In this document: one piece after another, positions 18,398 to 26,517 of the stretch
Position numbering within the stretch: the first letter of the stretch is position 1
Layout of the letters: each line of letters starts with the position of its first letter
Origin: Streptomyces sp. SID8352
Lineage (GTDB): Bacteria; Actinomycetota; Actinomycetes; Streptomycetales; Streptomycetaceae
Assembly (NCBI RefSeq): GCF_009862265.1
Contig: NZ_WWGX01000035.1
Location: 3,786 to 67,785 of the forward strand
Length of the DNA stretch: 64,000 nt
Direction of reading: 5' to 3'
Notes under the pieces: model-generated
What the model saw: only the letters and a program-made list of their open reading frames with translations
Database searches by the model: none
What the model was told of the DNA's origin: nothing
Made by a program: the position numbers and the translations under genes

Positions 18398-19174
18398 TCA
18401 GCCCTGCGGCAGGAGGTCCCGCTCCAGCGTCCGCGCCTCGGCCCGCAGCACCTGCACCACATGCTCCAGGTCCCGCGGGTCGTAGCGGACACTGGGCAGC
18501 GACACCGACAGCCCCGCCAGCGCCGTGCCGTCATGGTCACGCACCAGCACACCCACCGCCACCAGCCCCCGCTCCGACCGCTCCCTGTTCACCGCGAACC
18601 CGTTGCGCCGCAGCCGCCGCAGATCCTCCCGCAGCCGCACCGGATCGGGCTGCCCGTCACCCGGCCGCCCGCCCCGCCGGGCCGGGAAGACCTGCTCCAG
18701 CTCCTCCTCCGACAGATCCGCCAGCAGCAGCATCCCCGCCGTCGTACGGTGCGCCGGGAAGACCATGCCCTCCCGCGACCCCACCCGCAGCGCCTGCCGG
18801 CACTCCACACTCGCGACGAACCGCACCGTGTCCCCGGTCCGCACGATCAGGTTCGTCGTCTCGTCCAGCAGCGCCACCACCCGCTCCAGCCGCGGCAGCG
18901 CCGCCGCCCGCAGCCGCGACACCAGCGACTGCGAATGCGCCGCCAGCTCCAGCACCGGACCCGCCCGGTACAGACGGTCCTCGTCCTGCACCGCGAAATC
19001 CCGGTAGACCAGCATCGCCAGCACACGGTGCGCCGTCGACCGGGCCACCCCCAGCCGCTCGGCCAGCCCCGCCACCGTCGTACCGCCCTCCATCTGCAAA
19101 ATCGCCGCCGCCCGCAGCGCGTGGTCCACGCTGGCGATGGGATACGGCGGCGGCGTCCGCAACGGCTTGTCCAC
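18398..19174 (-). CDS. IclR-family regulator of the gentisate operon
   Basis: 258 residues. N-terminal winged helix (YPIASVDHALRAAAIL, TTVAGLAERLGVARSTAHRV) and an IclR effector domain (RVGSREGMVFPAHRTTAGML, GFAVNRERSERGLVAVGVLV). IclR proteins commonly control aromatic catabolism. GTG at 19174 is chosen because GGAGG lies 9 bases upstream and the protein begins just before the conserved SVDHALR segment. It is transcribed divergently from the gentisate dioxygenase gene; the 73-base gap between them holds a matching palindrome, which supports local control. Confidence 0.87.
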   Translation of the reverse strand: MDKPLRTPPPYPIASVDHALRAAAILQMEGGTTVAGLAERLGVARSTAHRVLAMLVYRDFAVQDEDRLYRAGPVLELAAHSQSLVSRLRAAALPRLERVVALLDETTNLIVRTGDTVRFVASVECRQALRVGSREGMVFPAHRTTAGMLLLADLSEEELEQVFPARRGGRPGDGQPDPVRLREDLRRLRRNGFAVNRERSERGLVAVGVLVRDHDGTALAGLSVSLPSVRYDPRDLEHVVQVLRAEARTLERDLLPQG

Positions 19175-19191
19175 CGGCAACCACCTCCAGG

Positions 19192-19208
19192 ATTCTGTCC
19201 ACCAGAAT
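19192..19208. promoter_or_regulatory. Candidate IclR operator, ATTCTG-N5-CAGAAT
   Basis: A 17-bp palindrome with perfect 6-bp arms (19192-19197 and 19203-19208) lies in the 73-base gap between the divergent IclR gene and gentisate dioxygenase gene. IclR regulators bind short palindromes of this size, and from memory the corynebacterial gentisate regulator recognises an ATTCC...GGAAT-type site, which is similar. It could act on both promoters. Confidence 0.68.
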
Positions 19209-19247
19209 AGCCGTGTCCTCCCAGCGGACACGAGGCACGCTGGCCCT

Positions 19248-20408
19248 GTGACTGACTCCTCCCTCACCCCAGACACAGCCGCGGGCTCCCCGGTCCGGCT
19301 GAGCGCCGTCGCCGCGGAAGGGCAGCCCGAGGTCAGCCCGGCCCTCGAAGAGCTGTACCGGGGCTTCGAACGGGAACTCCTCGTCCCGCTGTGGACCGAG
19401 ATCGGCGATCTCATGCCCGCCCACCCCCGCTCCCGCGCCGTCCCCCACCTCTGGCGCTGGGACCGCCTGCGCGCCCTGGCCGAACAGGCCGGCGACATCG
19501 TGCCCGTCGGCCGCGGCGGCGAACGCCGCGCCATCGCCCTGGCCAACCCCTCCCTGGGCGGCCGGCCCTTCGCCACCCCCACCCTCTGGGCCGCCATCCA
19601 GTACCTGATGCCCGGCGAGGACGCCCCCGAGCACCGCCACACCCAGCACGCCTTCCGCTTCGTCGTCGAGGGCTCCGGCGTATGGACCGTCGTCGGCGGC
19701 GACCCCGTGCCCATGAACCGCGGCGACTTCCTCCCGCAGGCCGGCTGGAACTGGCACGCCCACCACAACGCCACCTCCGAGCCCATGGCCTGGATCGACG
19801 GCCTGGACATCCCCTTCCAGTACGTCACCGAGGCCCAGTTCTTCGAGTTCGGCCGCGACGAGATCACCGACGCCGAACGCACCACCCCCGCCCGCTCCCG
19901 CTCCGAACGGCTCTGGGCCCACCCCGGACTGCGCCCCCTGTCGGCCGCCCCCGCCACCCCCGGCAGCCCCCTGCTGTCCTACAAGTGGCAGTACACCGAC
20001 GCCGCCCTGCGCGACCAGCTCCTGCTGGAGAAGGAGGGCCACGGCGGCACCGTCGAGCCCGGCCACGCGGCGGTGCGCTACTCCAACCCCCACGACGGCT
20101 CCGACGTCCTGCCGACCATCCGCGTCGAGTTCCACCGCGTCGCCCGCGGCGCCGAGACCGCGCCCGTCCGCGAGACCGGATCCTCCGTCTACCAGGTCTT
20201 CGACGGCTCCGGCACCGTCACCGTCGGCGACCGCTCCTGGTCGGTCACCCGCGGCGACCTGTTCGTCGTCCCCTCCTGGGAACCGTTCTCCGCCCGCTCC
20301 GAAGCCGGCGCCACCGACTCCGACTCCGCAGCCCTGGACCTCTTCCGCTTCAGCGACGCGCCCGTCTTCGAGGCGCTCAAACTCGACCGCACCCAGAAGG
20401 ACGCCTGA
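19248..20408 (+). CDS. Gentisate 1,2-dioxygenase
   Basis: 386-residue bicupin. The iron-binding motif is clear: EHRHTQHAFRFVVEGSG and, after GDFLPQAG, WNWHAHHN. The second cupin starts near TIRVEFHRVARGAET and has YQVFDGSGTVTVGDRSW but lacks the full His set, as usual in this family. It opens the gentisate ring to maleylpyruvate. The GTG start at 19248 gives the N-terminus TDSSLTPDT; no strong ribosome site is seen, so the mRNA may be leaderless or have a weak site. It begins a four-gene operon with the isomerase, hydrolase and monooxygenase needed around it. Confidence 0.9.
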   Translation: MTDSSLTPDTAAGSPVRLSAVAAEGQPEVSPALEELYRGFERELLVPLWTEIGDLMPAHPRSRAVPHLWRWDRLRALAEQAGDIVPVGRGGERRAIALANPSLGGRPFATPTLWAAIQYLMPGEDAPEHRHTQHAFRFVVEGSGVWTVVGGDPVPMNRGDFLPQAGWNWHAHHNATSEPMAWIDGLDIPFQYVTEAQFFEFGRDEITDAERTTPARSRSERLWAHPGLRPLSAAPATPGSPLLSYKWQYTDAALRDQLLLEKEGHGGTVEPGHAAVRYSNPHDGSDVLPTIRVEFHRVARGAETAPVRETGSSVYQVFDGSGTVTVGDRSWSVTRGDLFVVPSWEPFSARSEAGATDSDSAALDLFRFSDAPVFEALKLDRTQKDA

Positions 20409-20409
20409 C

Positions 20410-21237
20410 ATGAAGCTCGCCACCCTCCGCACCGCCGACGGCACCCGCGCGGTCCGCCTCGACGGAGACGTCCTCATCGACCTCGGCCACGCCGACCTCG
20501 GCGAACTCCTCGCCCGGCCCGACTGGCGGACCCTGGCCGCGACCGCCTCCGGCCCCGCCCACCCGGCCGACGGCGCCGACTTCGCCCCCGTCGTCCCCGC
20601 CCCCTCCAAGGTCATCTGCGTCGGCCACAACTACACCAACCACATCAAGGAGATGGGCCGGGACCTGCCCGAATACCCGACCCTCTTCCCCAAGTTCGCC
20701 GAGACCCTCATCGGCGCCCACGACGACATCGCCAAGCCCGCCGAGAGCGACGCGCTCGACTGGGAGGTCGAACTCGCCGTCGTCATCGGCGCCCAGGTCC
20801 GCCGCGCCGACGAACAGCAGGCCGCCGACGCCATCGCGGGCTTCACCGTCATGAACGACATCTCCGTCCGCGACTGGCAGTTCCGCACCATCGAATGGAC
20901 CCAGGGCAAGATCTGGGAGGCCTCCACCCCCGTCGGCCCCTACCTCGTCACCCCCGACGAGGTCGGCGGCGTCCGCCCCGCACTCCAGGTCACCACCACC
21001 GTCGACGGCACCGTCATGCAGCAGGACGACACCGGCACCCTCCTGTTCGACCCCGTCTTCCTCGTCCAGTACATCTCCACCGTCATCACCCTGCGCCCGG
21101 GCGACATCATCGCCACCGGCACCCCCGCCGGCGTCGGCAACGCCCGCGACCCCAAGGTCTTCCTCCTGCCCGGCCAGAGCGTGACCACCGAGATCACCGG
21201 CCTGGGCGCCTGCGTCAACACGGTGGTCGAGGCGTGA
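20410..21237 (+). CDS. Fumarylpyruvate hydrolase (FAH family)
   Basis: 275 residues, fumarylacetoacetate-hydrolase fold: KVICVGHNYTNHIKEMGRD, metal ligands in DWEVELAVVIG and MNDISVRDWQ, and TGTPAGVG near the C-terminus. In this context it should split fumarylpyruvate to fumarate and pyruvate, the last step of the gentisate route. It starts one base after the dioxygenase stop and its own stop overlaps the isomerase start (GTGA), so the three are translationally coupled. Confidence 0.87.
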   Translation: MKLATLRTADGTRAVRLDGDVLIDLGHADLGELLARPDWRTLAATASGPAHPADGADFAPVVPAPSKVICVGHNYTNHIKEMGRDLPEYPTLFPKFAETLIGAHDDIAKPAESDALDWEVELAVVIGAQVRRADEQQAADAIAGFTVMNDISVRDWQFRTIEWTQGKIWEASTPVGPYLVTPDEVGGVRPALQVTTTVDGTVMQQDDTGTLLFDPVFLVQYISTVITLRPGDIIATGTPAGVGNARDPKVFLLPGQSVTTEITGLGACVNTVVEA

Positions 21238-21869
21238 GCACCGCCCCGCGGACCCACGCCCAGGCACAGGAATGGGCCCGCACCGGCACCGACCTGTTCC
21301 TCGGCGCCGTCGCCGCACTCGACGACGACGCCTTCCACCGGCCCAGCGCCCTGCCCGGCTGGACCCGCGCCCACCTCGTGGCCCACCTCGCCGCCAACGC
21401 CGACGCCCTGTGCAACCTCACGCACTGGGCCGCCACCGGCGAGCGGACCCCCATGTACGCCTCCGCCGGGGAACGCGCCGAAGGCATCGCCAAGGGCGAC
21501 ACCCTGACCCCCGGCGAACTGCGCACCTGGCTCCAGGAATCCGCACGGCGCCTGGAGCGGTCCCTGGACGCCCTCACCGGCGACCAGTGGCGCACCGAGG
21601 TCCTCACCGCCCAGGGACGCACCGTCCCCGCCACCGAACTGCCCTGGATGCGGGCCCGCGAGGTGTGCGTCCACGCCGTCGACCTCGCCACCCAAACCGT
21701 CGCCTTCACCGACCTGCCCGACGGCTTCCTGACCGCCCTCGTCCACGACATCCGCACCAGACGCGGCCTGACCGACCTGCCCGACGGCCCCCTGCCCGAG
21801 GTCACCGCCTGGCTGGCCGGCCGCCCCCACACCCTCGCCGACGCCCCCGCGCTCGGCCCCTGGCTCTGA
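21234..21869 (+). CDS. Mycothiol-dependent maleylpyruvate isomerase
   Basis: 211 residues of the DinB/MDMPI four-helix type. ALPGWTRAHLVAHLAANADA gives the first metal-ligand His, and AREVCVHAVDL supplies the Glu and His four residues apart seen in the corynebacterial enzyme. It converts maleylpyruvate to fumarylpyruvate using mycothiol, a thiol restricted to actinomycetes, which fits the organism. GTG at 21234 overlaps the hydrolase stop. Confidence 0.86.
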   Translation: MSTAPRTHAQAQEWARTGTDLFLGAVAALDDDAFHRPSALPGWTRAHLVAHLAANADALCNLTHWAATGERTPMYASAGERAEGIAKGDTLTPGELRTWLQESARRLERSLDALTGDQWRTEVLTAQGRTVPATELPWMRAREVCVHAVDLATQTVAFTDLPDGFLTALVHDIRTRRGLTDLPDGPLPEVTAWLAGRPHTLADAPALGPWL

Positions 21870-21881
21870 GAGGTGAACCCC

Positions 21882-23156
21882 GTGTCCCACCCTGATGTCC
21901 TCATCGTCGGCGGCGGCATCGGCGGCCTCGGCGCCGCCTACTCCCTGACCCGCCGGGGACTCACCGTCCGCCTCCTGGAAAGCGCCCCCGCCTTCGGCGA
22001 GGTCGGCGCCGGCATCCAGCTCGCCCCCAACTGCACCCGCATCCTCGACGACTACGGCCTCCTCGACGAGGCCAAGAGCCTCGGCGTCGTCCCCGACGCC
22101 ATGGTCATGCGCGACGCCGTCGACGGCGGCGAACTCACCCGCCTCGACCTGCGCGACCTCGAGAACCGCTACGGCTACCCCTACCTCGTCATCCACCGCA
22201 GCGACCTGCACGGCCTGCTGCTGCGCGCCTGCCGCCGCGCCGGCGTCGACCTGGTCAACGACGCCCACGTCACCGCCTACGAGAACACCGACGGCGGCGC
22301 CCGCGTCACCCTCGCCTCCGGCGCCACCCACGAGGCCCCCCTCGTGATCGCCGCCGACGGCCTGCACTCCGTCGCCCGCAAGCTCCTCGCCGACGACCAG
22401 CCCGTCTCCTCCGCCTACGTCGCCTACCGCGGCACCGTCCCCGCCGACCACCCGCGGGCCGCCGCCACCGACCTCAGCGAGGTCGTCGTCCACGTCGGCC
22501 CCGGCTGCCACTTCGTCCACTACGGACTGCGCGGCGGCGAGATGCTCAACCAGGTCGCCGTCTTCGAGTCCCCCAAGGCCCTGGCCGGACAGGACGACTG
22601 GGGCACCCCCGACGAACTCGACGCCGCCTTCGCCGCCACCTCCGGCTTCGTCCGGGACGGCCTGCCCTTCATGTGGCGGGACAAGTGGTGGCGGATGTTC
22701 GACCGCGACCCGATCATGACCTGGGTCAGCGGCCGCATCGCCCTCCTCGGCGACTCCGCCCACCCCCCGCTCCAGTACATCGCCCAGGGCGCGATCATGG
22801 CCCTCGAGGACGGCTGGGTCCTGGGCGAGCACGCCGCCCGCAACCGCCGCGACGACGGCACGGTCGACTGGGAACGCACCCTCGCCGCCTACCAGGCCGT
22901 CCGCCCCGAACACTGCCGCCGCGTGCTCACCACCTCCCGCGCCTGGGGCGAGCTCTGGCACCTCGACGGCCTCGCCCGCGAACAGCGCAACACCCTGCTG
23001 CGCGCCCGCGCCACCCACGACTACTCCTTCGTGGACTGGCTCTACGGCCCCACCGCCCTGACCCCGGACCAGGAACCGCCCATGTTCACGCCGATCCCGC
23101 TGGCCACGGCGGACACCGGCACCGGACAGCGGGACCGGCGGGCCGAGGCCGCCTGA
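21882..23156 (+). CDS. 3-hydroxybenzoate 6-monooxygenase (FAD, class A)
   Basis: 424 residues. FAD motifs: DVLIVGGGIGGLGAAYSLT at the N-terminus, then VIAADGLHSVARK, and GRIALLGDSAHPPLQYIAQG near 280-300. The overall pattern matches salicylate/3-hydroxybenzoate hydroxylases. With the three preceding gentisate genes it most likely makes gentisate from 3-hydroxybenzoate; salicylate 5-hydroxylation is less likely as that usually uses a multi-component enzyme. GTG at 21882 is chosen with AGGTGA 8-9 bases upstream; GTG 21873 is in frame but poorly placed. Last gene before a strong terminator. Confidence 0.83.
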   Translation: MSHPDVLIVGGGIGGLGAAYSLTRRGLTVRLLESAPAFGEVGAGIQLAPNCTRILDDYGLLDEAKSLGVVPDAMVMRDAVDGGELTRLDLRDLENRYGYPYLVIHRSDLHGLLLRACRRAGVDLVNDAHVTAYENTDGGARVTLASGATHEAPLVIAADGLHSVARKLLADDQPVSSAYVAYRGTVPADHPRAAATDLSEVVVHVGPGCHFVHYGLRGGEMLNQVAVFESPKALAGQDDWGTPDELDAAFAATSGFVRDGLPFMWRDKWWRMFDRDPIMTWVSGRIALLGDSAHPPLQYIAQGAIMALEDGWVLGEHAARNRRDDGTVDWERTLAAYQAVRPEHCRRVLTTSRAWGELWHLDGLAREQRNTLLRARATHDYSFVDWLYGPTALTPDQEPPMFTPIPLATADTGTGQRDRRAEAA

Positions 23157-23161
23157 CCCCG

Positions 23162-23220
23162 CCACCGGTGCCCGCCCCGCCCCGCCCCGCCCGCAGGCGG
23201 GGCGGGGCGGGCACCGGTGG
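23162..23220. terminator. Strong terminator after the gentisate operon (possibly bidirectional)
   Basis: A perfect 23-bp stem (23162-23184 with 23198-23220) surrounds a 13-base loop, beginning CCACCGGTGCCCGCCCCG six bases after the monooxygenase stop. It lies between convergent genes (plus gene ending 23156, minus gene ending 23297), so may serve both. Confidence 0.85.
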
Positions 23221-23296
23221 CAGGCCCGGGCCCGTCCCCGGGGCGGACCCCCGGGCCCGTCCCCGGGGCCGCCGCCGGCCGCCCGCGGCCACCGCG

Positions 23297-23815
23297 TCAC
23301 GGCCACCGCGCCACGGCCCGCTCCCGCGTCCGGCGGACCCCGCCGCGCCCGGGCAGGAGGGCCGGCTCCAGCTCGTCCGCCCCGTGGGCGCGGCAGATCC
23401 CCAGCGAGGGGACGGCGACGACGTACCACACGGCCGGATAGGGGTCACCCGGGTCCCAGCCCGGTTCCGCGTGGATGACGGTGCCGTTGTGCGGTTCCCC
23501 GGTCACATGGACCGCGGAGCCGGGAGGGTGGCCGCTCTCCAGGCCCCGCCGGGCCGGTTCCGCGGCGAAGCACCTCCCCTCCCGGCGGCGGAACCGCAGA
23601 TGCCTCTCGTGGTCGTAGACATCGGCGTGGGTCCTGCGCAGGTGGATCAGCGCGAGGACGAGATCACGCGCCTCGCGCCGGCCGCCGGGCACGGCCGCGG
23701 CACCCGCCGTGACGGTCTCGAAGAGCTGCCTCTCCAGCGAGGCCCGGGACCGCCCGTCCAGGGCCGCCGGCCCGGCCCCCGCCGCCGCGGCGGTGCGCGC
23801 GGGAACGGACGCCAC
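23297..23815 (-). CDS. Uncharacterised 172-residue protein coupled to the desulfurase-methyltransferase
   Basis: No family recognised. The GTG start at 23815 is one base from the stop of the upstream fusion gene, so translation is probably coupled. The N-terminal half is Ala/Arg-rich and helical (RASLERQLFETVTAGAAA, RREARDLVLALIHLRRTHAD); the C-terminal half looks like a small beta domain (SAVHVTGEPHNGTVIHAEPG, PYPAVWYVVAVPSLGICRAH) reminiscent of SH3-like folds. No signal or membrane helix. It may assist the fusion enzyme, but nothing shows a reaction. Confidence 0.6.
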   Translation of the reverse strand: MASVPARTAAAAGAGPAALDGRSRASLERQLFETVTAGAAAVPGGRREARDLVLALIHLRRTHADVYDHERHLRFRRREGRCFAAEPARRGLESGHPPGSAVHVTGEPHNGTVIHAEPGWDPGDPYPAVWYVVAVPSLGICRAHGADELEPALLPGRGGVRRTRERAVARWP

Positions 23816-23816
23816 G

Positions 23817-26339
23817 TCAGAGCCTGATCTCGTACACCGCGCTGCGCGGGGTCTCGGCCGCGCGCCGCCAGCCGGTGAACCCGGCGGTCTCGGCGAGTGA
23901 GCGCAGCGCCTCCTCCCCGGCGTGGTTGCCCAGCGCCAGGGGCCCGCGCTGGGCGACGGCCGCGGGCAGGCACAGCGCCGTGGACAGGCTCATGAACAGC
24001 CGTCCGGTGGGATGGGTGTTGCGGGCCGGGTCGGCTTCCGCGTTGGGCTCGACGAGCATGACCGCCCCGTCGGGCTCCAGGATCCGCCGGGCCCCTTCCA
24101 GGGCCCCCAGCGGATCGCCCATGTCATGGAGGCAGTTGAAGAAGGTGACCAGGTCGTACCGGCCGACGTCGGCGGCGTCGAGGCCGGCGGCGGCCAGGGT
24201 GCGGAAGGAGGCCCGGTCGTCGAGCCCGCGGTCCTCGGCGATGACGCGCGCGTGGTCGACTGACGGCTGGTGGTAGTCGTAGCCGTGGAAGACCGACCGG
24301 GGAAAGGCCCGGGCCATCAGGAGCGTCGAGTAGCCGACCCCGCAGCCGATGTCCGCGACCCGGGCCCCGCTCTCCAGACGCCGTGTCATGCCGTCCAGGG
24401 CGGGCAGCCACTTGTCCACGATGTTCGCCCGGTAGGCGGGGCGGAAGAAGCGGGCGATGGCGCGGAACATCTGGGGCGGGTACTCGCCCCAGTCCACACC
24501 GTCCCCGGTGCGGAAGCAGTCGGCGAGCCGGTCCTCGACGTGGTAGAGCGTCCTCAGGGAGGCGAAGATGCCCACCCCCGAGGTGGGCGCCTCGGAGTCC
24601 GCGAGGACCTCGGCGTGCGGGTCGGGGAGCAGGTAGGCGGGCCGCCCCCCGGCGCTGTCCCGCGTCTGGAGGACGTATCCCGAGCCGACCTGGGTGTGCA
24701 GCCACTCCTGGACGTAGACCTCGTGCGTGCCCGTGCGGGCGGCGAGCAGGGCGGCCGTCATGGGGCCGCTGCCGGCCAGCGCCCGGTACAGGCCCAGGCG
24801 GTCACCGAGGGAGACGGCCAGTCCGGTGGCGGCCGTCGCGGCGTCCCCCAGGACCCGGTCGAGGAACTCGGCCGCCCCGGACACCGACCCGGCCGCCGGG
24901 GCGGCACCGGCCGCGGCCGGCACCGCGGGGCGGGGCAGCTCCCGCGAAGCCGTCTCCTCCTCCTTCCCGGCCGCCGGCCCGCCCGGCTCCGGGACCGCGT
25001 ACAGGGCGGGTTCGGTGAGCTCGGCCAGGGCACGGACGAAGGTGTCGACCTCGTCGGTGGTCGTGTACGCGTAGAACGAGGCCCGGGTGGTGGCGGGCAG
25101 CCCGAAGCGCACACAGGCGGGCCGGGCGCACAGGTGACCCACCCGGATGGCGATGCCGCGGGCGTCGAGGAACTCCCCGATGTCCTCGGGGAACCGGTCG
25201 GGCAGGGCGAAGGAGAACACCGGCCCGCGGTCGGCGGCGTCACCCGGACCGACGATGCGCAGGCCCTTGACGGACCCGAGGGCGTCCAGGGCATGGGCGG
25301 TCAGACGCTCGCTGTGCCGTGCGATCTGCCGCATCCCGACGCGGTCCAGGTAGGCGCAGGCCGCGCCGAGCCCCACCGCCTGCGCGATGACGGGGGTGCC
25401 GGCCTCGAAACGCTGGGGCGGTGCCGCGTAGGTGGAGCCCTCCATGCTCACGGCGTCGTTCATCTCGCCCCCGGTCAGGAACGGGGGAAGGGCACGCAGC
25501 AGGTCCCCGCGCCCCCACAGCACCCCGATCCCGGTGGGTCCGCACATCTTGTGCCCGGAGAACGCCAGGAAGTCGACCCCGAGCGCGCCGACGTCGACGG
25601 GGAAGTGCGGCACCGACTGGCAGGCGTCCAGGACGGTGAGCGCGCCGACCTCCCGGGCCCGCTTGACGAGCACGTCGACCGGGTTGACCGTGCCGTACAC
25701 GTTGGACTGGTGGGTGAAGGCGAACACCTTGGTCCGCTCGTTCACCACCTCGTCGAGCTGGCTGAGGTCGAGGCGGCCCTCGGGCGTGATGGTGAGCCAG
25801 GCCAGCTCGGCACCGGTGCGGCGGCACAGCTGCTGCCAGGGCATGAGATTGGAGTGGTGCTCCATCTCCGTGATCACGACCCGGTCGCCCGGCCCCAGGG
25901 CCAGCGAGCGCAGGTCCCGCTCGGAGCGGTTCGCGTTGCCCAGCGCGTAGGCGACGAGGTTGAGGGCCTCGGACGCGTTCTTGGCCAGGACGATCTCCTC
26001 GGCCCGCGCTCCGACGAAGGCGGCGATACGGGCCCGGGCCGCCTCCAGCAGCCAGGTCGCCTCCCTGGCCAGCTGGTGGTGGCTGCGGTGCACGTTGGCG
26101 TTGTGGAGGGTGTAGAAGTCCCTCTCCGCGTCGAGGACCAGCCGCGGTTTTTGCGAAGTGGCCGCGCTGTCCAGGTAGACCAGGGGCCGGCCGCCGTTGA
26201 CGGTGCGCCCCAGGATGGGGAAGTCGGCACGGACGGCCTGCGGATCGAAACCGGCGCCGTGCGGGGCCGGCGCCGCGGGCGCGAGCGCGGTGTGCGCGGT
26301 ACAGAGACAGCCGGGTGTTTCGGCGGGATCGGGCGTCAT
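23817..26339 (-). CDS. SufS-type cysteine desulfurase fused to a SAM methyltransferase
   Basis: 840 residues with two complete enzymes. Residues 30-445 are a SufS/CsdA-type desulfurase: PLP lysine in AFSGHKMCGPTG (Lys264), substrate His in TEMEHHSN, active Cys in RVGHLCARPACVR (Cys404). A Pro/Ala/Glu linker spans about 446-487. Residues 488-840 are a methyltransferase of the Rv2258c type: N-terminal winged-helix segment (GLAVSLGDRLGLYRAL, GTHEVYVQEWLHTQVGSGYV) and SAM motif I VADIGCGVGYS near 661, later FFNCLHDMGDP. ATG at 26339 is preceded by GGGAGG. I recall no characterised fusion of this kind; sulfur transfer followed by methylation is inferred. An upstream TPR regulator and a shared 18-bp motif suggest dedicated control. 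Confidence 0.88.
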   Translation of the reverse strand: MTPDPAETPGCLCTAHTALAPAAPAPHGAGFDPQAVRADFPILGRTVNGGRPLVYLDSAATSQKPRLVLDAERDFYTLHNANVHRSHHQLAREATWLLEAARARIAAFVGARAEEIVLAKNASEALNLVAYALGNANRSERDLRSLALGPGDRVVITEMEHHSNLMPWQQLCRRTGAELAWLTITPEGRLDLSQLDEVVNERTKVFAFTHQSNVYGTVNPVDVLVKRAREVGALTVLDACQSVPHFPVDVGALGVDFLAFSGHKMCGPTGIGVLWGRGDLLRALPPFLTGGEMNDAVSMEGSTYAAPPQRFEAGTPVIAQAVGLGAACAYLDRVGMRQIARHSERLTAHALDALGSVKGLRIVGPGDAADRGPVFSFALPDRFPEDIGEFLDARGIAIRVGHLCARPACVRFGLPATTRASFYAYTTTDEVDTFVRALAELTEPALYAVPEPGGPAAGKEEETASRELPRPAVPAAAGAAPAAGSVSGAAEFLDRVLGDAATAATGLAVSLGDRLGLYRALAGSGPMTAALLAARTGTHEVYVQEWLHTQVGSGYVLQTRDSAGGRPAYLLPDPHAEVLADSEAPTSGVGIFASLRTLYHVEDRLADCFRTGDGVDWGEYPPQMFRAIARFFRPAYRANIVDKWLPALDGMTRRLESGARVADIGCGVGYSTLLMARAFPRSVFHGYDYHQPSVDHARVIAEDRGLDDRASFRTLAAAGLDAADVGRYDLVTFFNCLHDMGDPLGALEGARRILEPDGAVMLVEPNAEADPARNTHPTGRLFMSLSTALCLPAAVAQRGPLALGNHAGEEALRSLAETAGFTGWRRAAETPRSAVYEIRL

Positions 26340-26416
26340 GGGTCCTCCCTCGGTCTTCACGAGCCCTTCCAGTGAGTCCGACCCCCTTCCCGCGGCGGAA
26401 GGCCCGGGCACGGCCG

Positions 26417-26434
26417 GGGCGTGAACGCGTTGAA
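26417..26434. promoter_or_regulatory. 18-bp motif, copy 1 (upstream of desulfurase-methyltransferase)
   Basis: GGGCGTGAACGCGTTGAA here recurs exactly at 28193-28210. The core AACGCGTT is palindromic. This copy is about 80 bases upstream of the fusion gene's start; the other is about 310 bases upstream of the TPR regulator. It is a candidate binding site for that regulator. Confidence 0.55.
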
Positions 26435-26517
26435 TCCCCGGCCCGCCCGCACCGGACGGCCTGCCCGCACCGGACGGCGCCCGGCCCGCCGCGGCAACGG
26501 CCGCGGTCACGCCCCGG

